A DNA stretch of 64,000 nucleotides from Schleiferilactobacillus harbinensis DSM 16991 (GCF_000425885.1 NZ_AUEH01000002.1:62001-126000); one strand, 5' to 3'. Positions 36,546-45,345 are shown, numbered from the stretch's first letter. Notes: a model not told the origin generated them from the sequence alone. Translations and numbers: made by a program.

Positions 36546-37802
36546 CTATTTTTTATCGGCCGGCGGCTCCGGAGCTGTCGATGTCGGCTTATCGGCCGGT
36601 GCTGCCGCGGGGGCGGTTGCCGGAGTCGGCAGTTGCGCTTGTTCTTCATAAAGCGACGACGTCGACACGAACCAGTGCCAGATGCGCACCCAGATGATCT
36701 TGATGATTGCATAGACTGGAATCCCGAATAGGACACCCGGCAGACCGTACAGCCCGCCAGCCCCCAATAGGACCAGCAAAGTCGTCACCGGATGCATATC
36801 CATCTTACTGCCGACGACCAGCGGCGAAACGACCCGCTGCTCAATGGTCTGCTCGATGGCAAAGACCACCAGCACCCATAGGATCATTTGCGGTGACGTC
36901 ATCGCCGCCACCAGCAAACTGGGGATCATAGCCAAAAATGATCCCAGATACGGAATGAGGTTCAGGATAGCCGCCAGAATCGCCAGGGTCACGCCGTAGC
37001 GCTGGCCGATGACCGTATAGCCGATGGCAAACATCACCCCGACCCAGAAGGCGACGGTGAGCTGCCCGGTGATGTAATTACTGATGGATTGACTGATTTC
37101 AGTCAAAATATGACGCAAATGATCCTGCCAGCGCAGAGGCACCACCCGCACCATAGCCTCGCGGAACCCATTGGGGTCCTTCAGCATGAAGAACAGCAAG
37201 AAAGGGGCCGTGACGATGGTCATCACCACGCTGGTAATTGTCCCCACCGCCCCGCCAATATTCAGCAGTGTTGCCCCAGCCGCACTTTGCACCGTGGACA
37301 TCCACGAACTGGAGACATTCTTCAACGCATTTTCCACCTGCTGGGTGACCTGACTGAAGCGGGAGTCCTGAAGCAGCTCGCCGATCCATTTCTCCAGTCC
37401 GTTCCAATACCCGGGAAAGGCCGTCAGAAACTGGGTGATCTGGGATTGAATCAGCGGAATCACGGAGACCAGTCCCCAAATCACCAGAGCCAGGATCACG
37501 ACAAACAAAAGCAGCGTGGAGACGACCCGGGGAATATGCCACTTGCGCTGCATGAAGGATACCGGCGGTTCCATCAGGTAATACAGGACGCCGGCCAGCA
37601 GAACGGGCGGCAGTAAAATATTGAAGACTTTGCCGACAGGGTCAAAAATACTGCTTACTTTAGTGAAAACAAAAATCACGATCAGCACCAGCAGCACATT
37701 GATCAGTGCCGCGGTGACTTTGTTATTCACGAACCAGCGGAAAAACCACGATTGATTGAACCGGTCAAACCGCCGATTCGGTTGCGATTGTTTAGCTGCC
37801 AT
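36546..37802 (-). CDS. AI-2E-family membrane transporter
   Basis: 418 residues. About eight membrane segments with a long re-entrant central part, of the AI-2E/UPF0118 family (PLVVGSKMDMHPVTTLLVLLGAG near residue 330 is characteristic). Members export autoinducer-2-like or other small molecules or act as Na+/H+ antiporters, so the cargo is open. The last 45 residues are Pro/Ala-rich and hydrophilic. It starts 28 bases after the IIA gene and is likely cotranscribed. Confidence 0.88.
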   Translation of the reverse strand: MAAKQSQPNRRFDRFNQSWFFRWFVNNKVTAALINVLLVLIVIFVFTKVSSIFDPVGKVFNILLPPVLLAGVLYYLMEPPVSFMQRKWHIPRVVSTLLLFVVILALVIWGLVSVIPLIQSQITQFLTAFPGYWNGLEKWIGELLQDSRFSQVTQQVENALKNVSSSWMSTVQSAAGATLLNIGGAVGTITSVVMTIVTAPFLLFFMLKDPNGFREAMVRVVPLRWQDHLRHILTEISQSISNYITGQLTVAFWVGVMFAIGYTVIGQRYGVTLAILAAILNLIPYLGSFLAMIPSLLVAAMTSPQMILWVLVVFAIEQTIEQRVVSPLVVGSKMDMHPVTTLLVLLGAGGLYGLPGVLFGIPVYAIIKIIWVRIWHWFVSTSSLYEEQAQLPTPATAPAAAPADKPTSTAPEPPADKK

Positions 37803-37830
37803 CGCCTGGCTCCTTTCTTCCTAATAGAAC

Positions 37831-38220
37831 TTACACGTGATGCGTATAGCTGATCGTCGTGCCCGCTTGAAAATCAGGGAACCGCGGGGCATCAGCGATG
37901 GGATGCAAATAAAGTCCGTTTTGCAGCCGGTCGCCCTGGGCCGTATCGCTGAACACAAACGCCACATGACCCAAAGACCGTAAATTATTCTGGGCCGCCC
38001 GGCCGACGTAGGTGATCGTGTAGGCCGCCGCCCCGACCTGGATCGTGTCACCCACAGCGACAGTCAAAGCGCGCTGCTGGGCCGGGTCGGCAAACCGTTG
38101 GATCACTGCAATGGCAGCAATCTCCGTCGTGGCTTCTTCGCCAAACAATACCACGATCGGATCCGCATGGCCCAATGCCTGCTCACCGATCTGCGTCACC
38201 GTTGCCTGTGTTGTTGTCAT
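37831..38220 (-). CDS. Orphan PTS glucitol/sorbitol-type IIA protein
   Basis: 129 residues from ATG at 38220. The stretch VGRAAQNNLRSLGHVAFVF corresponds to VGSVAEDNLRELGHVTLRF-like sequence of E. coli GutA/SrlB-type IIA, the hallmark of this small family. No IIB, IIC, sorbitol dehydrogenase or regulator is nearby; the partner downstream is an AI-2E-family transporter. A regulatory role of a stand-alone IIA is inferred, not shown. Whether the phospho-histidine is kept cannot be settled by eye. Confidence 0.85.
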   Translation of the reverse strand: MTTTQATVTQIGEQALGHADPIVVLFGEEATTEIAAIAVIQRFADPAQQRALTVAVGDTIQVGAAAYTITYVGRAAQNNLRSLGHVAFVFSDTAQGDRLQNGLYLHPIADAPRFPDFQAGTTISYTHHV

Positions 38221-38289
38221 CTCATTTTGCCTGCCTTTGTCAATAGTTAGCACATAGTTATAGTTTAGCATAATCCCACCGGCTGACTG

Positions 38290-38320
38290 CCGGTCCCGAG
38301 ACCGGTTTCTCTGTTATAAT
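38290..38320 (+). promoter_or_regulatory. Promoter of the lactonase gene with hairpin in the spacer
   Basis: TGT-TATAAT (38312-38320) is an extended -10. The perfect hairpin CCGGTC-CCGA-GACCGG (38290-38305) covers the -35 area, where no TTGACA-like sequence is seen. It could be an operator. Confidence 0.55.
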
Positions 38321-38354
38321 CGATTTAGCTTAGAAATTAAAGGAGTCGATTCGC

Positions 38355-39383
38355 GTGCAAGAGAAGATCTACCTGGGCGGATACACAAAACGCGTATCCC
38401 AAGGCATTTATGAAACGGTTCTGGATACTGACAAAGAAACGGTCGCTCAGCCGCATCTGCTGATCAAAAACAACGGCAGCACCTACATTGCTTGGGATGG
38501 CAAACACCAGCGTCTTTTTGCCATCACCAGTCAAGACGGTCAAGGCGGCGTGGCCAGCTATGACCTCAGCGGTGATACGCCCCGGCTGATCAATACGGTG
38601 CTGGCTCCCGGCTCGTCCCCCGCCCATGTCTTCTACGACGGCGGCCGCTCCCTGCTCTACGCGGCTAACTACCATAAAGGCCAAGTCCTGGTATACAGTG
38701 TCGCGGCCGATGGCACCTTGGCGTTAGTGGACACTGTCCAGCATGAAGGCCATGGCCCCAAACCGGAACAAGAAGCTGCCCATGTCCACGAGACGATCCT
38801 GACCCCCGATAACCGGCTCGTTGCCTGCGATCTCGGCATGGATCAAATCGACACCTTCGACATCAGCGCGTCCGGCCACTTGACCCACGCCGCCACCTTC
38901 ACGGCGCCCGCCGGTTTTGGCCCCCGGCACATTGTTTTCCATCCCAGTGCGCCGATCGCCTATCTCTTAGGCGAACTCGGCAGCGCCGTGATCGTCTTAG
39001 CCTATGACGCCGCCAAGGGCAGTTTCACCCAGCTGGAAGAAAAATCTTTGATTCCCGACGACTGGACCGCGTTCAACGGTTCCGCCGCCATCCGCGTCAG
39101 CCAAGACGGCCGGTTCCTGTATGCTTCTAACCGCGGCCACAACTCCATCGCCGTCTTCAGCATCAGCCCCGACGGCCGCAAAATCAGCTTGATCCAGCGC
39201 ATCAGTACCGAAGGCCGGATTCCCCGGGACTTCAATCTAGACCCGACGGACCGTTACGTCCTGGCGGTAAACCAGGATTCCGATAACGGTACTCTGTACC
39301 GCCGCGATCCGGAAAGCGGCTTTTTGACCATGATTCAAAAAGATATTGATACCCCGGAAAGCACCTGTGTGCTGTTTGTCTAA
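38355..39383 (+). CDS. pgl: Lactonase / 6-phosphogluconolactonase family beta-propeller
   Basis: 342 residues starting at GTG 38355 after AAAGGAG. Seven-bladed propeller of the YbhE/YkgB type: repeated blades with SPDGR, HVHETILTPDNR and GFGPRHIVFHPS, and the end NGTLYRRDPESGFL. In relatives it hydrolyses 6-phosphogluconolactone in the pentose phosphate pathway. Single gene with its own promoter. Confidence 0.88.
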   Translation: MQEKIYLGGYTKRVSQGIYETVLDTDKETVAQPHLLIKNNGSTYIAWDGKHQRLFAITSQDGQGGVASYDLSGDTPRLINTVLAPGSSPAHVFYDGGRSLLYAANYHKGQVLVYSVAADGTLALVDTVQHEGHGPKPEQEAAHVHETILTPDNRLVACDLGMDQIDTFDISASGHLTHAATFTAPAGFGPRHIVFHPSAPIAYLLGELGSAVIVLAYDAAKGSFTQLEEKSLIPDDWTAFNGSAAIRVSQDGRFLYASNRGHNSIAVFSISPDGRKISLIQRISTEGRIPRDFNLDPTDRYVLAVNQDSDNGTLYRRDPESGFLTMIQKDIDTPESTCVLFV

Positions 39384-39465
39384 GCTTCTGTAAAAACACT
39401 ACAGTCATAATCCTCCATACGTTATACTTGAGAACGTCAAAGTACTAACGAGGAGGATTTTTCTT

Positions 39466-40293
39466 GTGCTGAATATTTTCAAAGCAGTGCTGCTGGGCAT
39501 TATCGAAGGAATTACCGAATTTCTGCCCATCAGTTCCACCGGCCACTTATACCTGGCCAATGAATTCATCAAACTCGACGAGACCCCAGCCTTTATTACC
39601 ATGTTCATGGTCGTCATTCAACTGGGCGCGATCCTGGCGGTGGTCGTGCTCTACTTCCACCGGCTGAATCCTTTTTCGCCAAAGAAGAGTCATCAGGAAA
39701 AAAACGATACCTGGAAGCTCTGGTTCAAGGTCATTCTGGCTGTTATTCCGTCCATGATCATTGGCTTATTGCTGAATGACTGGATGGATGCCCATCTGAA
39801 TACGTGGCCGGTGATCAGTGCCACCTTGATCATTTACGGGGTCCTGTTCATCGTTATTGAACGCTGGAACGCCCACCGCACACCCCGGGAGACGGATCTG
39901 AACGCGATCAGTCCGAAGACGGGTTTAGAAATCGGGTTCTTCCAGCTGCTGAGTCTGGTTCCTGGGACGTCCCGGTCCGGCGCCACGATCCTCGGCGGGA
40001 TCACCATCGGGGCCTCCCGCTACGTCGCCACCGAGTTCTCGTTCTTCCTGGCGATTCCGACGATGGTCGGGGCTTCCGGTTTGAAGCTGGCGAAGTATAT
40101 CTTGAAGGGCAACACGTTCACCGGGGATCAGCTCATGGTCCTGCTGGTCGGCACCGTCGTGTCCTTCCTCGTTGCCTATGTGGCAATCCGCTTCTTGCTC
40201 AACTTCATTAAGAAAAACGACTTCCAAGGCTTCGGCTGGTACCGGATCGTTCTCGGCTTGCTGGTCATCGCTTGGTTTGGTTTGCACGGATAG
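39466..40293 (+). CDS. uppP: Undecaprenyl-diphosphatase
   Basis: 275 residues, GTG start at 39466 after AGGAGG. It recycles undecaprenyl pyrophosphate to the monophosphate lipid carrier. Both family motifs are intact: [15 protein letters not shown] near 12-26 and [10 protein letters not shown] near 165-174. About eight membrane segments. BacA-type enzymes raise bacitracin resistance. A Bce-like module lies at 48.7-53.2 kb. cutC follows within 12 bases. Confidence 0.96.
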   Translation: MLNIFKAVLLGIIEGITEFLPISSTGHLYLANEFIKLDETPAFITMFMVVIQLGAILAVVVLYFHRLNPFSPKKSHQEKNDTWKLWFKVILAVIPSMIIGLLLNDWMDAHLNTWPVISATLIIYGVLFIVIERWNAHRTPRETDLNAISPKTGLEIGFFQLLSLVPGTSRSGATILGGITIGASRYVATEFSFFLAIPTMVGASGLKLAKYILKGNTFTGDQLMVLLVGTVVSFLVAYVAIRFLLNFIKKNDFQGFGWYRIVLGLLVIAWFGLHG

Positions 40294-40304
40294 GAGAGAT
40301 TAGG

Positions 40305-40949
40305 TTGGCTCAATTTCTGAAAGAACTGGCTGTTGAAAACTTTACCCATATTCCCGCCTTGTTGGCTGCGGGGGCGGATCGGATCGAACTCAACGACAAT
40401 CTGGCCGTCGGCGGCACCACCGTCAGCCGCGGCGTGATGGCTGAGGCCACCCGCTACATTCACGAAAAGCAGCGCAGCGTGGCCGTCATGATTCGGCCCC
40501 GGGGCGGTGATTTCGTTTATAACGATACCGAGATCAAGATCATGGAGGCAGACGTCTTCAGTGCCCAAGAATTGGGCGCGGACGCCATCGTCACCGGTGC
40601 GCTGACGCCAGCCGGGGACATCGATACCGATGCCATGGAACAGCTGATCGCCGCGGCCGCGGGCATGGACGTGGTCTTCCACATGGCCTTCGATGCGATT
40701 CCCGAAGAAAAACAGGCAACGGCCCTCACTTGGTTGGCCGCCCACGACGTCGTCCGGGTCTTGACCCACGGCGGTCCTTTGACGACCCCGATCGCTAACA
40801 CCCTGCCGCATTTAGCCGAAACGATCAAAGCGGCCCCAGCCGGCTTGACGATTCTGCCCGGCGGCGGCGTCACCGCGGTGAACGCGGACCAAATTGCTGA
40901 GACACTGCATGTTAAGCAGCTGCACGGGACGAAACTGATCACAATCTAA
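40305..40949 (+). CDS. cutC: CutC-family protein
   Basis: 214 residues from TTG at 40305, with AGGAGAG at proper spacing; nothing upstream in frame has a ribosome site. TIM-barrel of the CutC family: GADRIELNDNLAVGGTTVS near 25-43 and VMIRPRGGDFVY near 65-75. Named for copper homeostasis in E. coli, but the role is disputed. Likely cotranscribed with uppP. Confidence 0.9.
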   Translation: MAQFLKELAVENFTHIPALLAAGADRIELNDNLAVGGTTVSRGVMAEATRYIHEKQRSVAVMIRPRGGDFVYNDTEIKIMEADVFSAQELGADAIVTGALTPAGDIDTDAMEQLIAAAAGMDVVFHMAFDAIPEEKQATALTWLAAHDVVRVLTHGGPLTTPIANTLPHLAETIKAAPAGLTILPGGGVTAVNADQIAETLHVKQLHGTKLITI

Positions 40950-40960
40950 GCAGTCAACAG

Positions 40961-41002
40961 AAAGAGCGTCTGCCAGGAATCACCCAGCAGGCGCTCTTTT
41001 TA
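40961..41002. terminator. Terminator between cutC and rluD
   Basis: AAAGAGCGTCTGC pairs with GCAGGCGCTCTTT (one mismatch) around the loop, then TTTTTAT on the plus strand and an A-run on the left for the minus strand. Works for both convergent genes. Confidence 0.88.
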
Positions 41003-41007
41003 TATCC

Positions 41008-41907
41008 TCACTCACTCGTTCGGCAAATCGCCGCCCGCAAATTCTGAATATCCGGCGGCAGCGGCGCCACGATGGTCAGCGGCGCGCCCGTCAACGGCTG
41101 AATCAGCCGCAATACGTGGGCATGCAGCGCTTGGCGCGCAATCGCTGGACTAACCTGACCGTAAACGTCATCCCCCACCAAAGGATGGCCCAGCGCGGCG
41201 AAGTGGACCCGAATCTGGTGGGTCCGGCCGGTGAGCAGCCGCACCGTGACCACACTGGCATCAGTGTTGTAAGCCGTCACTGCAAACGCGGTCTGGGATG
41301 GTTTGCCGCCCGCACCCACCATCCGTTCGTAGGTGCTGTTGGGCGCCCGCCGAATCGGCAGATCGATCAAGCCGCTGGGCACAGCCAGCGCCCCGCTCAC
41401 GATGGCCAAATATTCCTTTTGCATCGTCTTATCCTGCAACTGGGTGTCCAGCAAACTATGGGCCAGACTGTGTTTGGCAAACAGCATCACCCCGCTGGTG
41501 TCCCGATCCAAGCGGGACACGACATGGACCGAGTCGCTTTCGTTATGCTGGGCCTGCAAATAACCCTTGACCCGATTGGCCATCGTATCGAAATGATGGT
41601 TGGGCGATGGGATCGATGCCACAAAGGGCGGTTTATTCACCACCAGAATATCTTGATCCTCATACAATATCCGCAACGGCTTAGCCGACGGGACAATGGT
41701 ATCCGCGCCCTGCTCCGGCGGGGCGATCAGCCGGATCACGTCGCCAGGATGAACGGGATAATCGGAATTACGCTGGCGGCTATTCACAAAAAGGGCCCCA
41801 CCGTTGAACTTGGTGCGGCCGATGAACGCCCGGGACAAACCCCGGTGGGTCAAAAACTTCTGCACCGTGGCCGGAGCGGGATCCGGGACCACCCATTTAA
41901 AAATCAC
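41008..41907 (-). CDS. rluD: RluD-family RNA pseudouridine synthase
   Basis: 299 residues from GTG at 41907, which overlaps the nadK stop as GTGA. An S4-like RNA-binding N-terminus (about 10-70) precedes the catalytic domain with SRLDRDTSGVMLFAK (catalytic Asp) and GRTHQIRVHFAALGHPLVGD. It modifies rRNA or tRNA; which site is not decidable. Third gene of relQ-nadK-rluD, the yjbM-yjbN-yjbO order of B. subtilis. Confidence 0.92.
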   Translation of the reverse strand: MIFKWVVPDPAPATVQKFLTHRGLSRAFIGRTKFNGGALFVNSRQRNSDYPVHPGDVIRLIAPPEQGADTIVPSAKPLRILYEDQDILVVNKPPFVASIPSPNHHFDTMANRVKGYLQAQHNESDSVHVVSRLDRDTSGVMLFAKHSLAHSLLDTQLQDKTMQKEYLAIVSGALAVPSGLIDLPIRRAPNSTYERMVGAGGKPSQTAFAVTAYNTDASVVTVRLLTGRTHQIRVHFAALGHPLVGDDVYGQVSPAIARQALHAHVLRLIQPLTGAPLTIVAPLPPDIQNLRAAICRTSE

Positions 41908-42728
41908 GCCTGGGGCCCCCGTTTGCCATGGGCCTGCTTGCTGCCGATGAACGCATCCTCCACCCGATCCCAAAAGTGCATGTGGCGGTAGCGGGCAAAG
42001 TGGATCCGTTCTTTGGCCACCCGGAAGGTCACTTGGGAAATCGGCCGTTCCCGGTGGGTGAAGGAATCAATGGTCAAAATATAGTCTTCCTGGGCGTCCG
42101 GGCGCAGCGTGATGTCCTCATCCGGGGCAATCACGATGGGCGACGACAACGTCCGGAACAGACGGTTGTTGATCGAGGCAATTTCGGCCATTTGCAACGC
42201 CTCCAACCGTGGGTGGAGCACCGCGCCGCCCAAAGACTTGGAATACGCCGTAGACCCGGTGGGCGTCGAAATACAGAGCCCGTCGCCCCGGAAACTCTCA
42301 AACAGCTCGCTGCGAATATAGACATCCGTCTTCATCGTCTTGTTCACCCGACGAATCGTCGATTCATTCAACGCAATGTAGTGTTCCTTCGTCTGATCGA
42401 AATACTGGATCACCACGTCCAGCAACGGATAGCTGACACTTTGGCCCGAGTCGTTGGCTAAGGCTTCCACCAGCTCCGGCAGTTCATAATCCCGCCAATC
42501 GGTGTAAAAGCCCAAGTGGCCTGTGTGCACGCCAATAAAGCGGATATGGTCGATCTGGTGGGCATACCGGTGAAAGGCGCTGAGCAGCGTGCCATCGCCG
42601 CCCACAGTGATGACAATGTCCGGGTCCTGATTCGTGACAACAATATCCAACCGGCGCAGTTCCCGCATCAATTTGCGGCGGAACATGCGGGATTTCTGTT
42701 TATCGTTACTAAATATTGCGATCTTCAT
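41904..42728 (-). CDS. nadK: NAD kinase
   Basis: 274 residues from ATG at 42728, preceded by AGGAGA. It makes NADP from NAD. The GGDGTLL motif is at about 49-55, with TPTGSTAYSKSLGGAV further on. Overlaps the relQ end by 20 bases, and the stop overlaps rluD, so the three are translationally coupled. Confidence 0.96.
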   Translation of the reverse strand: MKIAIFSNDKQKSRMFRRKLMRELRRLDIVVTNQDPDIVITVGGDGTLLSAFHRYAHQIDHIRFIGVHTGHLGFYTDWRDYELPELVEALANDSGQSVSYPLLDVVIQYFDQTKEHYIALNESTIRRVNKTMKTDVYIRSELFESFRGDGLCISTPTGSTAYSKSLGGAVLHPRLEALQMAEIASINNRLFRTLSSPIVIAPDEDITLRPDAQEDYILTIDSFTHRERPISQVTFRVAKERIHFARYRHMHFWDRVEDAFIGSKQAHGKRGPQA

Positions 42729-43392
42729 GGGTGTTTTCGTCTCCTGTGTCCGGATCCTCGGGATCGTCCGGCGATTGTTGCCCCCGCCGATACATCGTCT
42801 GGGCATCCTGGATCTCTTCACGGATCGCGGACATTTCTTTATCCAGCATGAACGCGGCCTCAGCGGCCCGCTTCAAGCGGTCATTGATTTCTTCGGGAAA
42901 AGCCTTAGGGTACTTATAACTCAGCGAATGTTCGATCGTCGCCCAGAAATTCATGGCGAGTGTCCGAATCTGGATCTCAGCGAGAATTTTCTTTTCTCCC
43001 TCGGCCATTTGCACTGAATACTCGATGACAACATGATAGCTGCGGTAACCGCTGGGCTTATCGTTTTTGACGTAATCCCGTTCCTCAACCACATGCATAT
43101 CGCTGCGCTCGCGAATCAGGGCGACGACGTCGTAGATATCCTCCACGAACTGGCACTGGACCCGGAGTCCGGCAATATCCTGCATATCTTCTTCCAGCAG
43201 AGCGGGGTCGATCACCCGCCGGTGCATCTTTTCCTTGATACTGGCCACGGGCTTGACCCGCCCCGTGACGAACTCGATCGGGGTGTGTTCCCCTTTTTCC
43301 AAAAACTCCTTGCGCAGTGCGCGGAGCTTGATTTTTAACTCATTGACGGCCTGCTCATAGGGTAACAAAAATGTTGGCCAATCTCTGTCCAT
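42709..43392 (-). CDS. relQ: Small alarmone synthetase RelQ
   Basis: 227 residues from ATG at 43392 (GGGACG ahead). A single synthetase domain makes (p)ppGpp without a hydrolase domain: TGRVKPVASIKEKMHRR, DIAGLRVQCQF, KPSGYRSYHVVI, and EIQIRTLAMNFWATIEHSL with the catalytic Glu. The C-terminal tail is acidic and low complexity. The ppGpp from RelQ feeds stress responses, alongside spx and mecA encoded nearby. Confidence 0.95.
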   Translation of the reverse strand: MDRDWPTFLLPYEQAVNELKIKLRALRKEFLEKGEHTPIEFVTGRVKPVASIKEKMHRRVIDPALLEEDMQDIAGLRVQCQFVEDIYDVVALIRERSDMHVVEERDYVKNDKPSGYRSYHVVIEYSVQMAEGEKKILAEIQIRTLAMNFWATIEHSLSYKYPKAFPEEINDRLKRAAEAAFMLDKEMSAIREEIQDAQTMYRRGQQSPDDPEDPDTGDENTHEDRNI

Positions 43393-43485
43393 CGTACGTC
43401 CCTGCTTTCTCTGTGCCGACTGCCGCGCGCAGTTGACACACAACCTTTGTCATTTTAACATAGTTAGGTGCTTATCCATCAGAAA

Positions 43486-43548
43486 TAAGGCGGCCCGCTT
43501 GACCGGACTGGCGCTTGCAGCCAGTCTCCGGCTTAGCGGACCGCCTTA
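43486..43548. repeat. 63-base palindrome in the relQ-spxH divergent region
   Basis: TAAGGCGG-C-CCGCT pairs with AGCGG-A-CCGCCTTA, and inside CCGGACTGGC pairs with GCCAGTCTCCGG (small bulges). No T-run follows on either side, and both neighbouring genes start away from it, so it is not a terminator of a known gene. Could be an operator, an RNA structure in a leader, or a third repeat family. Confidence 0.6.
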
Positions 43549-43670
43549 CCTTGATTAACGCGAAAGCATATTGCAACACTTCCCCGTAAAAATACGGTAT
43601 GATTCAGTTAGTTAATCACGTGGTTCACATCGCTGTTGCCATGGTGCTTCTAAAAATTGGAGGTATTCCC

Positions 43671-44291
43671 GTGCTCGAGATTTTTTTATTTGTCAATCCA
43701 ATCGGCATCGAATGTCTGTCGGCGGAACGTTCCACCCTCAAGGCCATTGAAGATTACCCGGATACCGTACACTTCTCGTTCATCCCGTTAGTTAATCTGA
43801 AAGTAATCAAGCGCTACATGGCGCTTAAACACATTGACCCGGCGGATCTCGCGGCGCAAAACGAGATCAACCGGATCGCCTATTCGGTCGCCCTGGACTT
43901 CAAGGCGGCCAGCTTCCAGGGCACGAAAAAGGCCCGGGAGTTCCTCTTGTTCATGCAATCCGCCATTAACGAACACGACCGGGAATACACCCCCGACCTC
44001 ATCGAAGAGGGTCTGCGTGAAGCCGGGCTCGATTCGGCCATGTTTTGGGAAGACCGGCACAGCACTTACGTCAAGAGCGGGTACGAAAAGGACCTGGCCG
44101 CTGCCACGCGAATGGGCGTGGAGATTGCCCCGTCCATGGTGCTGTTCGACTATTCAAAAGATATCGATCATGCCGGCCTGCTCGTGGCCGGGTGTACGAA
44201 TGAGAACATCATCCGCGGTCTCTTCTCCCACGCCGGCGATTTGCACACCACGAAGGAAATTCAGTCGCGCCGGCATTTTCACGTACTATAA
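43671..44291 (+). CDS. spxH: SpxH/YjbH-like DsbA-fold adaptor
   Basis: 206 residues from GTG at 43671 with TTGGAGGT ahead; the ATG at 43599 lacks a ribosome site. Thioredoxin/DsbA-like fold. The family helps ClpXP degrade Spx. The expected CxxC-type site reads PIGIEC, so only the second Cys (Cys15) remains. The gene lies within the spxA-mecA-coiA block, as yjbH does in B. subtilis, which supports the name. Its stop overlaps the coiA stop by 6 bases. Confidence 0.82.
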   Translation: MLEIFLFVNPIGIECLSAERSTLKAIEDYPDTVHFSFIPLVNLKVIKRYMALKHIDPADLAAQNEINRIAYSVALDFKAASFQGTKKAREFLLFMQSAINEHDREYTPDLIEEGLREAGLDSAMFWEDRHSTYVKSGYEKDLAAATRMGVEIAPSMVLFDYSKDIDHAGLLVAGCTNENIIRGLFSHAGDLHTTKEIQSRRHFHVL

Positions 44292-45245
44292 ACCCTGCTG
44301 CTGATGCAGCCAGTGGATCGGAAAATCGATCCACTTTTTTTGTGCCGCGATACTGAGCAGGGGCGCGTTCAGCCGCGGCACCACCGGTGTGATCCCCAGC
44401 CAGTGCTGCACGGCCCAAATGAAAAATGAACCGCTGAATACCGGCGGCAGCGGGGTCAACGGAAAACACCACGCCGGAACATCGTTGACTTGCCGGCCAT
44501 GGGTGTACAGCAGCTGAAGCAGCTGCTGATACCGCGGATCCCGCCGCCGGCCCTGCCAGACCAAGTGCTCCCGCCACGCCGCCACGGTTAGCGGCAAATA
44601 CGGCCGACTGGGATGCGGTGCGTTATGCCAGCGCTGAAAATGCGCCCAGTCTTCCGTCAGGGCGAAGCGGTCACAGCCCCCAGCGATCCACTGACTTTTG
44701 TGCGGTGCCCGGGTCAAATGATGCCACAATTCTAACTGGCGATACGGTGCGCGAAACAGATACAGATAAAAGCCTAGGGCCGGACTGTATTGGCAGAACT
44801 GGGCGGTCTGGGCCTGCCAGCGCTGCTGGGGGACGTAATTTTCTCCCAGGATCCACCAATCCCGCCAGTTGGCCATCTGGTAGCCCTGATGCCGCTGCCG
44901 CAGGGCCGTCAGTGCCAACGGGCTGCACTGGTACTCGCCGGCCAAGATCAAACTCGGTACACAGACATCGATCCGCTGCGCCCCCGTTAAAATGACCCGC
45001 TCATTCTCCGGCGCCAGCCCGCTGGCCGCCAGCCACTGGGTAAGTGCCGCTTTGCCTGCTTGGTGTGCTTCGCTTTCCGGCATGTGCGGGCGCCGTCCCT
45101 GCACGTGGCTGAAATACCATTTCTCCCGGCGACGGCGCAGCACGACGGCTTGGCCGCAATCACAGCAGGTATACGGCGGGCATGGATACTGATTGGCTTC
45201 CGCCCCAACTTGCAACTGACCGCGCTGATTCAACGCAACTTTCAC
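44286..45245 (-). CDS. coiA: Competence protein CoiA
   Basis: 319 residues from GTG at 45245 with GAGGAGG ahead. CoiA is needed for transformation in streptococci and Bacillus and has a nuclease-like domain. The N-terminal CxxC (CCDCGQAVVLRRRREKWYFSH) and PESEAHQAGKAALTQWL match the family. A competence-type motif lies 25 bases upstream, separated from mecA by a terminator. The gene is intact. Confidence 0.93.
   Translation of the reverse strand: MKVALNQRGQLQVGAEANQYPCPPYTCCDCGQAVVLRRRREKWYFSHVQGRRPHMPESEAHQAGKAALTQWLAASGLAPENERVILTGAQRIDVCVPSLILAGEYQCSPLALTALRQRHQGYQMANWRDWWILGENYVPQQRWQAQTAQFCQYSPALGFYLYLFRAPYRQLELWHHLTRAPHKSQWIAGGCDRFALTEDWAHFQRWHNAPHPSRPYLPLTVAAWREHLVWQGRRRDPRYQQLLQLLYTHGRQVNDVPAWCFPLTPLPPVFSGSFFIWAVQHWLGITPVVPRLNAPLLSIAAQKKWIDFPIHWLHQQQGL
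44312..44341 (+). terminator. spxH terminator lying inside coiA
   Basis: AGTGGATCG (44312-44320), a 6-base loop and CGATCCACT (44327-44335), then T8. A perfect stem and long T-run for plus-strand transcripts, embedded in the 3' coding part of the convergent coiA gene. Confidence 0.9.
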
Positions 45246-45269
45246 GACGATCGCCTCCTCGTCATTACA

Positions 45270-45277
45270 TTACGCAA
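45270..45277 (-). promoter_or_regulatory. Competence-type promoter motif upstream of coiA
   Basis: On the minus strand TTGCGTAATGTAATGACG starts at 45277, 25 bases ahead of the GTG start. It is identical to the cinA site over TTGCGTAATGTAATGA. Confidence 0.72.
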
Positions 45278-45294
45278 ACCGAGGCGCTGACAAC

Positions 45295-45328
45295 AAAAAA
45301 AGCCGCCAAGTTAACTACCCTTGCCGGC
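45295..45328 (-). terminator. Terminator after mecA
   Basis: On the minus strand GCCGGCAAG pairs with CTTGGCGGC (one mismatch) and runs into TTTTTTT, 18 bases after the mecA stop. Confidence 0.88.
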
Positions 45329-45345
45329 CATAGTGCATTGACTGC

